The notes: generated by a model from the sequence alone, not told the origin. A stretch of 64,000 bases of DNA from Gari tellinella (GCA_922989275.2 OV277861.1:45795623-45859622), one strand, 5' to 3'. Positions 44,901 through 53,745 are shown, numbered from the stretch's first letter. Numbers and translations: made by a program.

Positions 44901-47900
44901 GCCATGGAGGCCCCTCGGGCTTGTGGCAACAAAATAAATATTTTGTGGCAAGTCTGACTTAAGCAAGTTGGAGTTGTCCAAATTCAACTTTAAAATAAAA
45001 GCAAAACTTCACTAGATGTAGTGATGATAATCGAATCAGATTTTTGAAGACCACTGTCAACTTATAATTGATGCAAAATCAAAGAATTAGTAACGGGCTT
45101 ATATAACGGCCACTGGATAACTGCTTACTCAACTCTTTCACCACAGTGGACCTGTTTAAAATTTATACTCATTACATTTGCAAACAGTGTAGACCGAGAA
45201 CAGAGGGCTCCTATAGGAGCCCTCTGATCAGGGTCTACACTGTTTTCTAATTTAGACCAGTATTTATTACACTACCCAGAATTCCAAGTAGATTGTTAAT
45301 GTTTTGGTAATTAAAAAGATCCACAATGGAACCTTTTAACCCACAAGAGTTACTTATTGTAGAATGAGTTAACCCCACAAAAATGGCAAAGTAATGCCTG
45401 GTTCCTATAGGCTGTTGCTGACTGTCGCCCTAAACGACAGGATGACACATTAAGAATCTGGAGGGATGCAGGTCCTTAATATTAGCTACAACAACACAGC
45501 AAAGGACTATATAATATTGTATTAAAGTCAGATGTATTGAAACAGGACCTTTATGTTTTACTTTCATCCTGCTTTAAGAAACTTACTATAAATTGAATCT
45601 TGCAAATCTATCAAAATCAGTGATTTTTTTAATTTATCATGAACAATCTGAATAAAATTACACTAAATGATCATCAATGGGAAACCAAAAAGTTCAGCAA
45701 AGAGCTTGCTTAACACAATAAAATGTTTGTTGCAGTTGTTGATGAACAAAACTTTGACCTTATATTAGAAATCAACAAAACAATGTCCATTGTATTAAGT
45801 GCTGGTCAGAAAATAATATATGTTTGTGTAAACTGCACAAAAAACTTGACACTCACAGTGCAAGACATTCAGGAAGTTAAGAAATCTGTTCAGTTATCAT
45901 CAAACCTGCTTTGTGCCACTAATAGATCCAGATACCGGTACCGGAGTTTTTAACATTTTTTCCATAATATTATGTCTTATAAACCCTCAAGTTTCTGTCA
46001 ATTTGACAGGAGACCACTTAATTAAAGCAGGTTGAAAGTAAAGCAGAATGCACCTGAAGGTGCAATCTGCTTTACTTTCAGTCTACTCAAAGCTAATATC
46101 TGTTCGGATATGGAAAATATTTCTTATGGTTCATGTTCATGACTGAATAAATAGGAACTATTTCCTTCAGTGGAGGAATAAATCAAATGTGCTAAAAGGG
46201 CTTCTAATATGGTGAAGAAGGTTATGGATGTGTTAATGCTTTGATGAGTAGCTCGATCAGCACAGGCTTGACTTTATCTTCTAGTGGACTCTACATCATT
46301 TATCCCTTTACTCCACAGATACACATTTTTATGCCTTTAATTCATTCCTCCGCTGAAGAAAATAGTTCCAATTCATACAGTCATGAAATATGTATGATAA
46401 GAATTGTTTTCTATATTTTAGCGGACGGTGGCTTAAAGCATGCTGAAAGTAAATCAGAATGTGCCTGAAGGCACATTCTGATTTACTTTCAACCTGCTTT
46501 AAGTGGTCATCTGTCTTCAAAACTATGGGATAAAGGGATAATACATTTCAGGCCACACATGCCAAAGACCATGTCAACTAGCCAACTACATGTGTATATA
46601 TCCACCAATTACTTAGAAGGACTGTAAGTTCTGTAACATTTAGCAAGCTATGTACAGAGCTCCAGATAAGGGGGGTATTTTAAAAACTAAAATCTTTATT
46701 TCTTCTTTAAACCCTATGGTGTCACTACTCATTAGAATCGTCTCGAAGAGACGATTCTAATGAGTAGTAACACCACAGGATTTGATGCTAAATAAGCGAG
46801 AAAATGTTAGATTTGTGCAGTTTACTCCCTCTTATCTGGAGCCCTGTATGTAGTTTTCATCTACCGTCCTCATGCTGAATGCTTCAAATTGGAGGATTCA
46901 ACTTTCGAAAATACCTAGTTACAGAGTTTCAGATAAAGGGGGAATTTCAAAAACTAAAATTTTTAAATCTGCATTAAACCCTATGGTGTTACTACTCATT
47001 AGAATTGTCTCTTTGAGACGATTCTAATGAATAGAACACCATAAGAGTTGGTGCTGAATAAGTGACAAAATGTTGGTTTTGTTCAGTTTACTCCCTCTGA
47101 TCTGGAACACTGAATCACTTTATGGAGTCAATCCTTTTGCAACAGTTATCACAAATTGGCACATAGCATGCTAAGGTAACATAACACTTCATTATTGATT
47201 TAGTAAACTGTTTGGATGTAGAATCTGGTGTCCTTAGGGCTAATATTTTTTCAAATTAAATGGCAGTAAAGTTGAGAATTGCTAGGCAAGCATATTTCTT
47301 GTAAACTTTGTAAAATAAAATTCTTGGGTGGATAAAAACTCCTGATAATTCAATAATTCAGGAAATTTAATTCATAGCATTTTTCTGCTAAACACTAAGA
47401 CATAGGAAACTTGTAAGGGTGTAAGAAAGATATGCAATTGCTCTGTATCAGAACTGGGTAAGTGGATATCTATTTCTATGAGTCTATGAGTTAAACAGGT
47501 TCTGATAAAAGGCCATTGGAGATTTCTGAATTACTTTCAGGCTGCTTTAGAGTAGCTATCTGTCTTAAACCATTACCCAATAAATACATCTTTTTGCTGC
47601 AGCTGCTTTAATTTATTCCTCCCCTGAAGAAGCTAGTTTCAATATATACGCTTTAAATTTATTCCTTCACTGAAAGCTGGTTGAAAGTAAGGCGCATTCT
47701 GCTTTACTTTCAACCTGCTTTAATTGGATGCCTATCTTCAAAACGAAGAGACAGGCTATATGGAGTAAAGGGTTAAACATTGAAAGCTTACTATGCAGAA
47801 ATGGGGTTAACAGGCTTATAACGGAAGTATTCACTGGAAGTAAGCAGGTATTATAAGATTACTACAATATAGTATAATATACACTGACAGTTTCTGGCTG

Positions 47901-50900
47901 TTTACATTAACATGACCTGAGAATTCCATTAACTATGTTGACTCAAATCCAAGCTCTATTGTAGAAGGCCAGTAAATGGATCTTAAGAAAGTGTAAGCTC
48001 GCCAGTTATTCTAAATATGCATTTGCAGTTATTCAACCTTTCCCTTACAGTACCCAATGGCTTATTTCCAATTTTAAAGACATGCAGGATAGTCATACTA
48101 TACTTAAAGCAGGCATATTCTGCTTTACTTTCAGCCTGCTGTAAGCTACCATCTGCTGAAATATAGAAAATATTTCTATGATACCTATTCATGACTGTGT
48201 AAATTAGAACTATTTTCTTTCGTGTAGGAATAAATTAGAGGTGTTAAAAGACATGTTTATGGGGTAATGGGTTCAGAGCATTTACTTATTCCTCATGGAG
48301 ATACCTCTGTGAAAGAGTAATGCATATATTGTCCTGCATTCTGACAGGTGAATGTTTAATTAAAGCAGACTGAAAATAAAGCAGAAAGCCTCTTAAGGAG
48401 CTTTCTGCTTTACTTTCAGCCTGCTTCAAGCAACAACCTGTCTTAATTACTAAAACAGGCTATGAGGAATGGATTTTAAATACAGATGGAAGTTTAATTC
48501 AGAACTCAAGTAATGCAAAAAAAAGGTCTTCCTTATCATAGCCATAACTTTTATTCTGCACTAAGCACTCGGTTTAACTATATTTTGTTAAACCCTTTCA
48601 TGTTGGAAACCAATACACCAGTATTCAAACAGCAAAGACCCAGGCCTGGTCAGAGTTGGTTTGGATTGGTTTGTTATTAGCTAAGAAGAAGTTTTCTGAA
48701 CAAATTCAATATTTTCTCACTCATTTCAGCACCAATCCTATGGTGTTACTACTCATTAGAATTGTCTCGAAGAGACAATTCTAATGAGTAGTAACACTGA
48801 AGGGTTTAATGCAGAAATAAAAATTTTAGTTTTTGAAAAACTACTCTTATTTGGAGCCCTGATTAACCTCCGTTTCTGTCATCTATTGGCTATAATTGGA
48901 TAACCTAGAGAGAAGGGAGCAGATACAGAAAACCCTGGTGCCATGCCCTGCTATTATTATCGATAGAATTCTCTGGTTCTCTCTGATGCCCAGGGTAAAG
49001 CACTGATACATCAGACCTCATCTGAAGAACTCAGTCCGGCGAGGAATCAAACTCATGACCCCTGGTAGCCCTTATGGTCTGCACTGTTTGTTTATATTAT
49101 TTTTTAAAAAACTATTTTCTAAAGAATCAACATAAATTATGCTGGTCATTTTTCAAAAGTTGATAGTCCATAATTATGCAAAATTAGCATAGAATGGGTC
49201 AAAACAAATTATGATACTTGAAGTAACTTCAACTGCAAGGTTAAGAGGGAGTAGACAAAACATTGTCAATCTTGGTGAAAACATACAGATTTAAGTGCTA
49301 GAAATACTCTCATTATCTGGACCTATGACTTACCATCTGTATTTTTGTTCCAACGGGCTATAATCAACAAATGAACAAAACATCGAATACTACAGTCATA
49401 TGTGTACAGTTCATATCAATCTACACAGAGCTCCAGATAAGGGGAGTATTTCAAAAATTATTTAATACTCAAGTCACTCATTCTTGGCTACAGCACTGAA
49501 TCTATATCTATAATTGCCTATGCAGGAAAGGGATATATATATACAGAGCACTACCAGTTAATAGTGAATAATCTGAATTTTTCCAACGTTTTCTCCTTTA
49601 TGTTTTCACTAAACCATATGTCTTTGCGAAGATTCTAACGAGTGTTGACTGCATGGTAACAACATATGGTTTGCCTTAAACATAAGAATGTCAGTATTTG
49701 AAATACTCATCTTTATATGGAGCTCTGTACATATGGATTATGCAGTCAAACTTATAACCAGTAGCCCATACAAAAATGTATTTGGGGCCATGCGCAGTTA
49801 GTGCAACATGCAGGATGATAGTAATGCAGACTAAGATCCCTTTGAAAATGTCTAAGCCTATTTTCCTTCAATGAATGGTTACTCACCGGTACATGGTTGA
49901 CTGTATAATTAAGTGAATAATTAATCCCATTGCTTTAATCAACCACCAGTGCATTTAACAGGGTTCCAGATAAGGGGAGTATTTCAAAAAATTAAATCTT
50001 TAATTCTCGAAGAGACGGTTCTAATGAGTAGTAACACCATAGGATTTGGTGCTGAAATAAGTGAGAAAATGCTGGATTTGTTCAGTTTACTTCCCCTTAT
50101 CTGGAACCCTGATTTAAATTATCCATGATCCAACTGATATAGAACGTAATATTTTTACTTAACCCTTTCTTCCATAGCCAAAAGTTCAAATCCCCTAAAT
50201 GTCTGCCTATCTTTAAGGTGGGATACCAGTTATAGCAAGATGAAAGTAAAGCAGAAAGCTCCTAAAATGAGCTTTCTGTCTTACTTTCATCTTGCTTTAA
50301 GCTGGTACATGTAGTTAACAGTATCAATGGCTATGCAGAGGAAAAATTCTAGGCAATCTATGAGTCTGACACAAGTTTATTAATAGGGAGGAAACTGCTA
50401 ATGCAAAATATGTAAAGCAGACAGCTTTCTTCAAGTTCAACATTGACTTAACCCTTAGCCTGCCACTCACGACTATAGCTCCATACGCAAATAGCTTGGA
50501 CAACATTTTCAGCAATTTTGAGCAACTTTGAAGCACTTTGAAACTTGAAGCAGACGAGAAATATAGCAGACGACAATTTATTTGGCGGGCTAAGGGTTAA
50601 ACTACAAATGTACCCGCTGTAATTGACTGTTTGGTTCTGCATTTAATCAGCAAATAATCAGGTTGAAACTGTTTTACCCCATTTAGTTAAATTGTTTTCA
50701 GCTTTAGTTCTGTAATTTACTCTTTTTAAACTTAATCACTGATATGATTATGAAAACCCAGTTCTGAAAAGCACAAAGAAAATAAACGAAATAACTCCTT
50801 ATAATTAGTGCTTTCTGCTTTATTCTCAGCTCATCCTGACTGAAAATCGGTTTGGATTCTGGTCAAAGTGGACAACTGGACATTGAGTTAATGTCAGCAT

Positions 50901-52148
50901 CAGATCTGAATCTAAATTGTTTGCAAAGGTCCAGAAAACTTGTTTTGACATTGACTATATGGTGTGACTTCTTTTCTTCGGTATTAATTATCCAGCAGTG
51001 TGTTGTGTTAGAAAGAAACACAATAAAGCAAAATGATAAAGATATAGTCATGTAAATATATTTTTGACAATAAGAATAAAAACTTCAGAGATTTTTTTTT
51101 TTACTTGTTTTATAGTGCAATCTTGATGAAGATAAATATATAGATTTAGCTCCTTTAAATTAGAGGCTTTTTGCTAAAAACTTTCATCTTGCACCTGTTA
51201 TCACCTGTAATAAAAAATTATCTCAAATAATGAATTCACATTTGAATGTATTTATCAAATATCAAGACAAGGTAATGGTGTCCTATGGGCCTTATATATT
51301 AAGCGGACGGGGTTCACACAATTTTAATGTTACATCGTAACTGACGTAATAACTCACTAAATCTAGATGAAACACAAGTGAAGCGTATCACTTGGTACAG
51401 TTAAACTTCAATTTCTATAATACACTTCAGGTTTAACCCATTAACCTATAGCCTGTTTCTACTTTTGAAAACAGGCCACTACTTAAAGCAGGTTGAAAGT
51501 AAAGCAGAATTATGCGCCTTAGGCACTTTCTACTTTAATTTCAGCCTGCTTTAAGCTACCATCTGCTAGAAAATAGAAAATATTTCTTAGGCTAAATATC
51601 TATGAGTTTATAAATTGGAATTATTTTCTTCGGTGGAAGGATAATTAAAGGTGAAAAAGGCGTATTTATGGGATAATAAATGAGTTAACTCTTAAGTGTG
51701 GTCACGGGTCTGCTTTACAATGCCACTTGTCTCAACCAAATGCTATGGGAAAAAGGTACACCAGCAAAATATATACACTGGTCATATGCTAGAAATAGAT
51801 AGCACGTCATAGTAACATATTTCACAGTTTCACTTTGACTCAAAATATCTAGAACATTAAAATTATTGAAATGACAGGAGAACAAATATTGACAAACACA
51901 AAAGTAACCATAACTAACTTCAGCTACCATAAGTAGACTTCTGGAAGAAGGGTATAACAGTACTGTATTTAATATCAATCAGACCAAAGACATGTTGTCG
52001 CAGCTTCTTTTTCCCTAAGCCTCAGCCCAACCCTCCAAAGCAACCACCAAACTTGGCACTACTACTACTGTAATGTAAGAGCTATGAACTACTCTAGTTA
52101 GTCAGGAAGGAATTCTATCACACTTACTATGTCTTTTGGACTTGCCAT
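29765..52148 (-). CDS. TMEM272-like: TMEM272-like four-pass membrane protein (complete, 6 coding exons)
   Basis: Joining 52148-52128, 41206-41098, 35701-35591, 33887-33828, 32910-32704 and 29958-29765 gives 702 nt, 233 residues plus TAA. All introns are GT-AG and all phases agree. The start MASPKDI has a good context (AAAGATGG) and is the only frame that joins exon 2 without a stop. Residues 1-60 are proline-rich and cytosolic, with PPPGY (14-18), PPPTY (30-34) and PPPSY (45-49). Four hydrophobic segments lie near 73-101, 114-130, 156-176 and 195-225. A charged loop (GKDDEEERNAKPNP) separates TM2 and TM3, and TM4 has a CCCMC cluster. The TM core (IPIYLIVAGSFGIVKNL, FAWFIAGNVWIY, DYCHPTLYLFAFW) is typical of TMEM272-like proteins, which are expanded in invertebrates and have no settled function. 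PPxY motifs usually bind WW domains such as those of NEDD4-type ubiquitin ligases, so regulated trafficking is an inference. Intron 1 is 10.9 kb. Confidence 0.85.
30000..30243. mobile_element. hairpin MITE family A in TMEM272-like intron 5
   Basis: Central GAAGGCGCCTTATGGCGCCTTC hairpin with CTTTACTTTAAACCTG and GGCTATGGGTAATGG outer parts. Confidence 0.75.
30943..31105 (+). repeat. left LTR of the 433-bp TRIM
   Basis: Starts TGTAACGTACGT and ends CGTTACA (short inverted ends). Contains ATATGCAAATGAGG. Confidence 0.85.
31213..31375 (+). repeat. right LTR of the 433-bp TRIM
   Basis: Same length as the left LTR and clearly homologous throughout. Contains CAACTATATAGCGC, a TATA-like box; the left copy has CAATTACATAGCGC. 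Confidence 0.85.
31680..31934. mobile_element. hairpin MITE family A
   Basis: ATAACCCATTACCCCATAAA ... perfect AATGCGCCTTAAGGCGCATT ... TATTGGGATAAGGGTTAA. Confidence 0.85.
32355..32492. repeat. long palindrome, about 50-bp arms
   Basis: AATTTATTGGATTTATAAAA... and GATAAAAACTCGGCAAAGCC / CTCGTTTTTATCGTTTTC; also holds AATAAATCCAATAAATT. Probably the core of another foldback MITE in intron 5. Confidence 0.8.
32505..32683. mobile_element. hairpin MITE family B, left-truncated
   Basis: TACACTTGTCCTATGCAAAC ... CCTCAAGGAGCCCTCTGATC ... GGGTAGAAAGAGTTAA, 20 bp from exon 5. Confidence 0.8.
32704..32910 (-). CDS. TMEM272-like: TMEM272-like coding exon 5
   Basis: 207 nt, phase-1 boundaries on both sides. 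Encodes AVYKDDCPAERMIPIYLIVAG, TM2, the acidic/basic loop and TM3 up to FAWFIA. Donor CAG|GTAAGTG. Confidence 0.93.
33000..33202. mobile_element. hairpin MITE family C in intron 4
   Basis: GATAAAAGGGAGTTAACTGA ... GAATCGTCTCTTCGAGACGATTC ends ... CCACTTATCTGGAGCCCTG. Confidence 0.8.
33420..33616. mobile_element. hairpin MITE family D in intron 4
   Basis: CAGTCGAACTTCGATATCTC ... AAATATCGTAGTTCGACTG with the AAAACGTGGCTTAG stem. Confidence 0.85.
33648..33813. mobile_element. MITE family E with exon-derived filler, intron 4
   Basis: CAATAAAACCTCTCTATTGT ... AGAGAGATTTTACTG. The right hairpin arm is replaced at 33752-33777 by sequence matching exon 5 of the host gene. Confidence 0.75.
33828..33887 (-). 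CDS. TMEM272-like: TMEM272-like coding exon 4
   Basis: 60-nt exon between a CTTTCAG acceptor and a G|GTATGT donor. Encodes the rest of TM1 (GCTIMLGLLLAIPITMIVI). Confidence 0.9.
34032..34283. mobile_element. hairpin MITE family A nested in another family A
   Basis: Follows TTTTCAGCCTGC of a truncated copy (33946-34031). TTAACCCTTTCCCTTATAGA ... hairpin GTGCCCTAGGGCAC ... GTTAAAGGGTTAA. Confidence 0.8.
34413..34678. mobile_element. hairpin MITE family A
   Basis: CTAACCCTTCACCTCATACC ... AATGTGCCTTATGGCACATT ... GGGGAAAGGGTTAA. A 21-bp piece of the left arm (GTGACCATTTAAAGCA) is doubled. Confidence 0.82.
35009..35260. mobile_element. hairpin MITE family A inside the 5S-bearing TRIM
   Basis: TTAACCCATTACCTCTTAGC ... 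AATGTGCCTTAAGGCACATT ... AGAGGTAATGGGTTAA. The right LTR preserves the unoccupied site. Confidence 0.9.
35261..35346 (+). repeat. left LTR part with 5S rRNA-like segment
   Basis: GTCTCGGTTGCGAAGTTAAG then GGTCAGTACCTGGATG align with the 5S box A and C regions. The sequence after GGATG is diverged from the right LTR. Confidence 0.65.
35429..35585 (+). repeat. right LTR with 5S rRNA-like segment
   Basis: The 5S-like part runs about 35494-35560 (GTCTCGATTGCGAAG to GGGTGACCGGCAGGGTATAC). The start is uncertain: TGTGAG at 35429 gives a length like the left LTR, while a purine tract (AGAGAAAAGGGG) points to about 35470. Confidence 0.6.
35591..35701 (-). CDS. TMEM272-like: TMEM272-like coding exon 3
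   Basis: Encodes the third PPxY motif (PPPSY), a charged linker and the start of TM1 (KKFLFILCST). The donor A|GTAAG is immediately followed by the end of a TRIM retroelement at 35585. Confidence 0.9.
35932..36362. mobile_element. MITE family E split by a family A MITE
   Basis: GAACCTCTCTATAAGGACAA ... CTTGCT | insert | GACGTCCCTTGTCTTTTATA ... AGAGAGGTTCTACTGTA. Confidence 0.8.
36074..36291. mobile_element. MITE family A nested in family E
   Basis: ATAACCCTTTACCTCATAAC ... GGGGAAAGGATTAA, placed at the TTAA that follows the family E hairpin. Confidence 0.82.
36586..36653. mobile_element. family A remnant, both ends only
   Basis: TTACCCATTTACTCCATTTA joined to GGGGTAATGGGTTAA; the interior is deleted. 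Confidence 0.65.
36788..36972. mobile_element. hairpin MITE family C
   Basis: GGGCTCCAGATAAGGGGAGT ... TTAGAATCATC/AGACGATTCTAA ... CCCCTTATCTGGAGCCCTG. Confidence 0.87.
37105..37195. repeat. family F hairpin remnant
   Basis: CCAGATCAGACACCGTGTAA / ATGATGTCTGATCT. Confidence 0.6.
37430..39240. repeat. 54-bp minisatellite in TMEM272-like intron 2
   Basis: Core array about 37480-38460, with degenerate units to about 39240. One unit joins two related halves of 30 and 24 bp: GAAAAACTGCAATAATGATC + AAGAAACAGT, then GAAAACTTCCTATAATGACC + ATGT. Because 54 is a multiple of 3 and the unit lacks stops in one frame per strand, long repetitive frames open on both strands (230 and 295 codons). These are not supported as genes. 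Confidence 0.93.
39251..39963. mobile_element. hairpin MITE family B, split by the hAT MITE
   Basis: TTAACTCATT | hAT element | GAGCCCTAGTGACACATAC ... GGGGATAATGAGTTAA. The intact version of the same junction is at 7816. Confidence 0.8.
39261..39740. mobile_element. hAT-type MITE (480 bp, 8-bp target duplication)
   Basis: Ends TGGTCTATGACAAAACGTCG and, inverted, GGGAGCACGACAAAACGTCG; the inverted repeats continue as GACAAAACGCYGACAC motifs in several direct copies. AACTCATT is duplicated exactly at 39253-39260 and 39741-39748. An 8-bp duplication is the hAT superfamily mark. No transposase. Confidence 0.8.
40166..40414. mobile_element. hairpin MITE family B
   Basis: TTAACTCTTTCCTCCCTGAA ... 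AGAGGGCTCCTTTCGGAGCCCTCT ends ... GGGCTCAAAGGGTTAA. Confidence 0.87.
40533..40785. mobile_element. hairpin MITE family A
   Basis: TTAACCCTTTCCCCCATAGA ... AATGTGCCTTAAGGCACATT ... GAGGTAAAGGGTTAA. Confidence 0.87.
40834..41054. mobile_element. MITE family A, half hairpin
   Basis: TTAACCCTTTCCCACATAGC ... AATGCGCCTCAAGCCTGC ... GGGAGAAAGAGTTA. Confidence 0.75.
41098..41206 (-). CDS. TMEM272-like: TMEM272-like coding exon 2
   Basis: 36 codons plus one base; acceptor TTGTAG, donor G|GTAAGTC. Encodes EVGLQDPPPGYDQ through SATAPQSDM, including two of the three PPxY motifs. Confidence 0.85.
41240..41420. mobile_element. hairpin MITE family B, just upstream of exon 2
   Basis: AAACAGTGTAGACCCTGGTC ... 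CTTTAAGGAGCCCTCTTATC ... GGTTCAAAGAGTTAA. Confidence 0.78.
41677..41932. mobile_element. hairpin MITE family A
   Basis: ATAACCCATTACCCAATAGT ... AATGTGCCTTAAGGCACATT ... GAAGAAATGGGTTAA. Confidence 0.85.
42190..42503. mobile_element. hairpin MITE family A with duplicated right part
   Basis: TAACCCTTTACCCAGTAGCA ... two overlapping right halves (TCAACCTGCTTTAAGTGG and TTTCAGCCTGCTTTTAGC) ... GGGGAAATTGGGTAA. Confidence 0.72.
42938..43115. repeat. long imperfect palindrome in intron 1
   Basis: AATACCAGTGTTTTATCTAA... and its inverted match ending ATAAAACACTGGTATGAATT, around CTCGGCCTAAAGGCCTCG. Confidence 0.82.
43220..43413. mobile_element. hairpin MITE family D
   Basis: CAGTCAAACTTCGATATCTC ... 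GTGGCTTAGCCACGTTTTAA ... GATATCGAAGTTTGACTG. Confidence 0.85.
43905..44005. repeat. hairpin of family E type
   Basis: Perfect arms GGATAAAAGTAAAGCAGAAA / TTTCTGCTTTACTTTTATCC around GCTCCTATAGGAGC. Confidence 0.75.
44424..44672. mobile_element. hairpin MITE family A
   Basis: TTAACCCATAACGAGATAAA ... GTGCCTTTAGGTAAATTCTG ... GGGGGTAATTAA. Confidence 0.8.
44672..44930 (-). mobile_element. tRNA-derived SINE, family 1 (nearly full)
   Basis: On the minus strand: GGGGCCTCCATGGCCTAGTGG (A box region), B box GGGTTTGAATCCC, then a body with GTTGCCAATTTGTGCCTGAA, CTCCACCTGTAATTAGCTGG and a tail ending ATATGACTGAAATACTGTTAA. Joined at TTAA to a family A MITE. Confidence 0.75.
45129..45372. mobile_element. 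hairpin MITE family B variant
   Basis: TCAACTCTTTCACCACAGTG ... GGCTCCTATAGGAGCC ... GTAGAATGAGTTAA. Confidence 0.82.
46000..46545. mobile_element. two hairpin MITEs, family A
   Basis: Copies at about 46000-46225 (AATGCACCTGAAGGTGCAAT) and 46302-46543 (AATGTGCCTGAAGGCACATT). Confidence 0.75.
46652..46848. mobile_element. hairpin MITE family C
   Basis: GAGCTCCAGATAAGGGGGGT ... CGTCTCGAAGAGACG ... CTCTTATCTGGAGCCCTG. Confidence 0.87.
46921..47114. mobile_element. hairpin MITE family C
   Basis: AGAGTTTCAGATAAAGGGGG ... TTGTCTCTTTGAGACGATTC ... CCCTCTGATCTGGAACACTG. Confidence 0.8.
47570..48480. mobile_element. three degraded hairpin MITEs, family A type
   Basis: Partial copies near 47570-47777, 48035-48275 and 48350-48480. 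The last keeps a perfect GAAAGCCTCTTAAGGAGCTTTC-type hairpin. Confidence 0.65.
48690..48862. mobile_element. hairpin MITE family C
   Basis: TTCAGCACCAATCCTATGGT ... AATTGTCTCGAAGAGACAATT ends ... CTCTTATTTGGAGCCCTG. Confidence 0.8.
48880..49076 (-). mobile_element. SINE family 2 (B-box-containing)
   Basis: Minus strand: GTTTGATTCCTCGCCGG, then TCTGATGTATCAGTGCTTTA, AGAGAACCAGAGAATTC and ATAGCCAATAGATGACAG. A second copy at 53585-53745 defines the family. Confidence 0.5.
49428..50112. mobile_element. three family C relatives, decayed
   Basis: A left end only at 49428-49470 (GAGCTCCAGATAAGGGGAGT), a diverged copy at 49548-49730 (ATATGGAGCTCTG end), and a copy with half its hairpin at 49962-50112. 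Confidence 0.65.
50215..50310. repeat. hairpin of family E type
   Basis: GCAAGATGAAAGTAAAGCAG / CTTACTTTCATCTTGC around GCTCCTAAAATGAGC. Confidence 0.7.
50448..50600. mobile_element. MITE family F, hairpin deleted
   Basis: TTAACCCTTAGCCTGCCACT ... GGCGGGCTAAGGGTTAA, nearly identical outer parts to 19686-19889. Confidence 0.82.
51433..51688. mobile_element. hairpin MITE family A
   Basis: TTAACCCATTAACCTATAGC ... TATGCGCCTTAGGCAC ... GGGATAATAAATGAGTTAA. Confidence 0.8.
52128..52148 (-). CDS. TMEM272-like: TMEM272-like coding exon 1 (start codon)
   Basis: Seven codons, MASPKDI, ending at an ATA|GTAAGTG donor in phase 0. A longer overlapping frame from an upstream ATG at 52383 cannot be spliced in frame to exon 2, so the downstream ATG is preferred. 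Confidence 0.75.
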
Positions 52149-52500
52149 CTTTTCCCCACTGTATTTCCCTTTCACAACCGTCAACGATGAGTGCTAAATC
52201 GTCACTGTTTACTTTTACAATGGCGTAGCCTACATCAAATGTTTCTAAACCGCAGCGTTTTGGGCGCATTGGGTTTGTGGGGAATGAAGACGAGGTAGAA
52301 CAAATGTGAAGAAACGGGGAACCAGTAAATGTCAATTGAGGTAGTGGAGAAAACACTTTTGTGCAGGTAGATCTACCTGTCATTTTCTATATATTCTAGA
52401 TGTCACTCTACAATTTTGACGTACAATGTTAGATTTGGTAATTTTGTATATTTCAAATAACGTGCTGTGTGAACAGCGAAAACCTTTACAGAAATTGACG
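52149..52500 (-). promoter_or_regulatory. presumed 5' UTR and promoter of the TMEM272-like gene
   Basis: A TATA-like ATATATAG lies on the minus strand near 52394-52387, about 240 bp upstream of the start codon. If it sets initiation near 52360, the out-of-frame ATG at 52383 would not be transcribed. The overlapping 93-codon frame from that ATG has no recognisable domain and is probably untranslated leader. Position is inferred from sequence alone. Confidence 0.3.
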
Positions 52501-52896
52501 CATTTAATGTCATGATTGCGTATCATTCGCCCCAGGTCTGTTCGTACAAAAAAAACCACCTTAACTTAACATGTCTGTCAGACTAGATCTACGTGTCTGT
52601 CTGTCTGTCTGGCCCCTGTTATTTCAAACAACTAGGACTCATGGTTGCTTTTTTATTATCTGCTAATTATTTGGCAAATTTAGCACCAAAATTCACTTGT
52701 TTAAAATCCCAGTTAGCGAAAGCATTTTAACAACCAAACATTGATTTTCCACTCAGAAAATTAAGTTATTAACTAAAACTTCAAAAAAACTACAAAGAAT
52801 GAATTTGCCTGAAAATATGATAGTTTAAAATGTCCTTGTCCCTTGCTAAATCCAATTTTTGCATGTACATGTATATCGAAAAAAAACTAAGCCACC

Positions 52897-53055
52897 ATGT
52901 TGATCAAACCCATTTTGCTTGACGTCACAAGTCTGGTGACCTCTGCTGAAAGGAGCCATTTCACTGGATCAGGGAAACAAGCATCACATATCCATGATAT
53001 CACGCAAAATGGCAGCATCCAGGACGAAGTGAAAGTAACTCAGAAATATCACTAA
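52897..53055 (+). other. short open frame in the divergent intergenic region
   Basis: 52 codons starting MLIKPILLDV behind a perfect GCCACCATG context, TAA at 53053-53055. No known domain. May be chance, or a leader exon region for MAT2B. A full CRE-type palindrome TGACGTCA lies inside it at 52920-52927. Confidence 0.2.
52920..52927. promoter_or_regulatory. CRE-like palindrome TGACGTCA
   Basis: Exact consensus for CREB/ATF binding, between the divergent starts of the TMEM272-like gene and MAT2B. A single site, so chance is not excluded. Confidence 0.3.
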
Positions 53056-53546
53056 TTTTACAACACCACTTTGACATTGCCTTTTTTAACTGTACATGTG
53101 ATTCCCAGGTTATCGCTGTGAAAAGCAGGTGGATTAGTAAAATTTGATTTTAAATTAAATGAGTTGACAATTAACATTACATAATAGCTCTTGACTTTTG
53201 ACCTTTTCATACCGATTGCTAATAAATGTTTTGTCCTTTTGACATTAAGGCCAAATAAGAAATACATTGTACCTGCATTTCCGGTTACCTGATCGACCCC
53301 ATAGCTTCCCAGTCAATGCTCTGCTTTAGTACCGGTAACTACTATGCGAGCAATTGGTGACTTCAGGATGAAGTCAACAGATGATGGGAAGAAATGTAGC
53401 ATCAGGAGGTTAAGACACTTGTAATGTACTGCTATAAATGCAAGCTTTTGGGAAAGGGAAATAATGCATGTAAAAAGCAAGCAGGATTATGTGAGTTGTC
53501 TTTCGTGACTTAGCTGGAAGCTTTGTGTTACTGATGTAAAGGTTCC

Positions 53547-53561
53547 CCCCCCCCCCCCTTT
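53547..53561 (+). repeat. homopolymer C tract
   Basis: About 15 consecutive C bases; likely length-variable and prone to assembly error. Confidence 0.85.
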
Positions 53562-53584
53562 ATAATTTATGAGACTTTATAAAT

Positions 53585-53745
53585 GAGGTCCGATGTATGA
53601 GTGCTTTACACTTGGCATCTAAAAGAACCAGACAACTCTTTTGATAATATGAGTAGGGCATCGTGCATGAATTCTCAGACTCTGTATCCACTCCCCGCTA
53701 TCTGGGTCGTCCAATTAGCCCATAGATGGCAGAAACAGACGTTAA
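53585..53745 (+). mobile_element. SINE family 2, second copy
   Basis: GAGGTCCGATGTATGAGTGC through AATTAGCCCATAGATGGCAG, clearly related to the inverted copy at 48880-49076. Confidence 0.5.

Noticed and set aside
45723..45953. 76-codon plus-strand ORF
   Set aside because: Protein-like composition but no domain, flanked by MITEs inside intron 1 of the TMEM272-like gene; length is within chance expectation.
52102..52383. 93-codon minus-strand ORF over TMEM272-like exon 1
   Set aside because: Out of frame with exon 2 after splicing (stop reached quickly), while the downstream ATG gives a perfect join; treated as untranslated leader.
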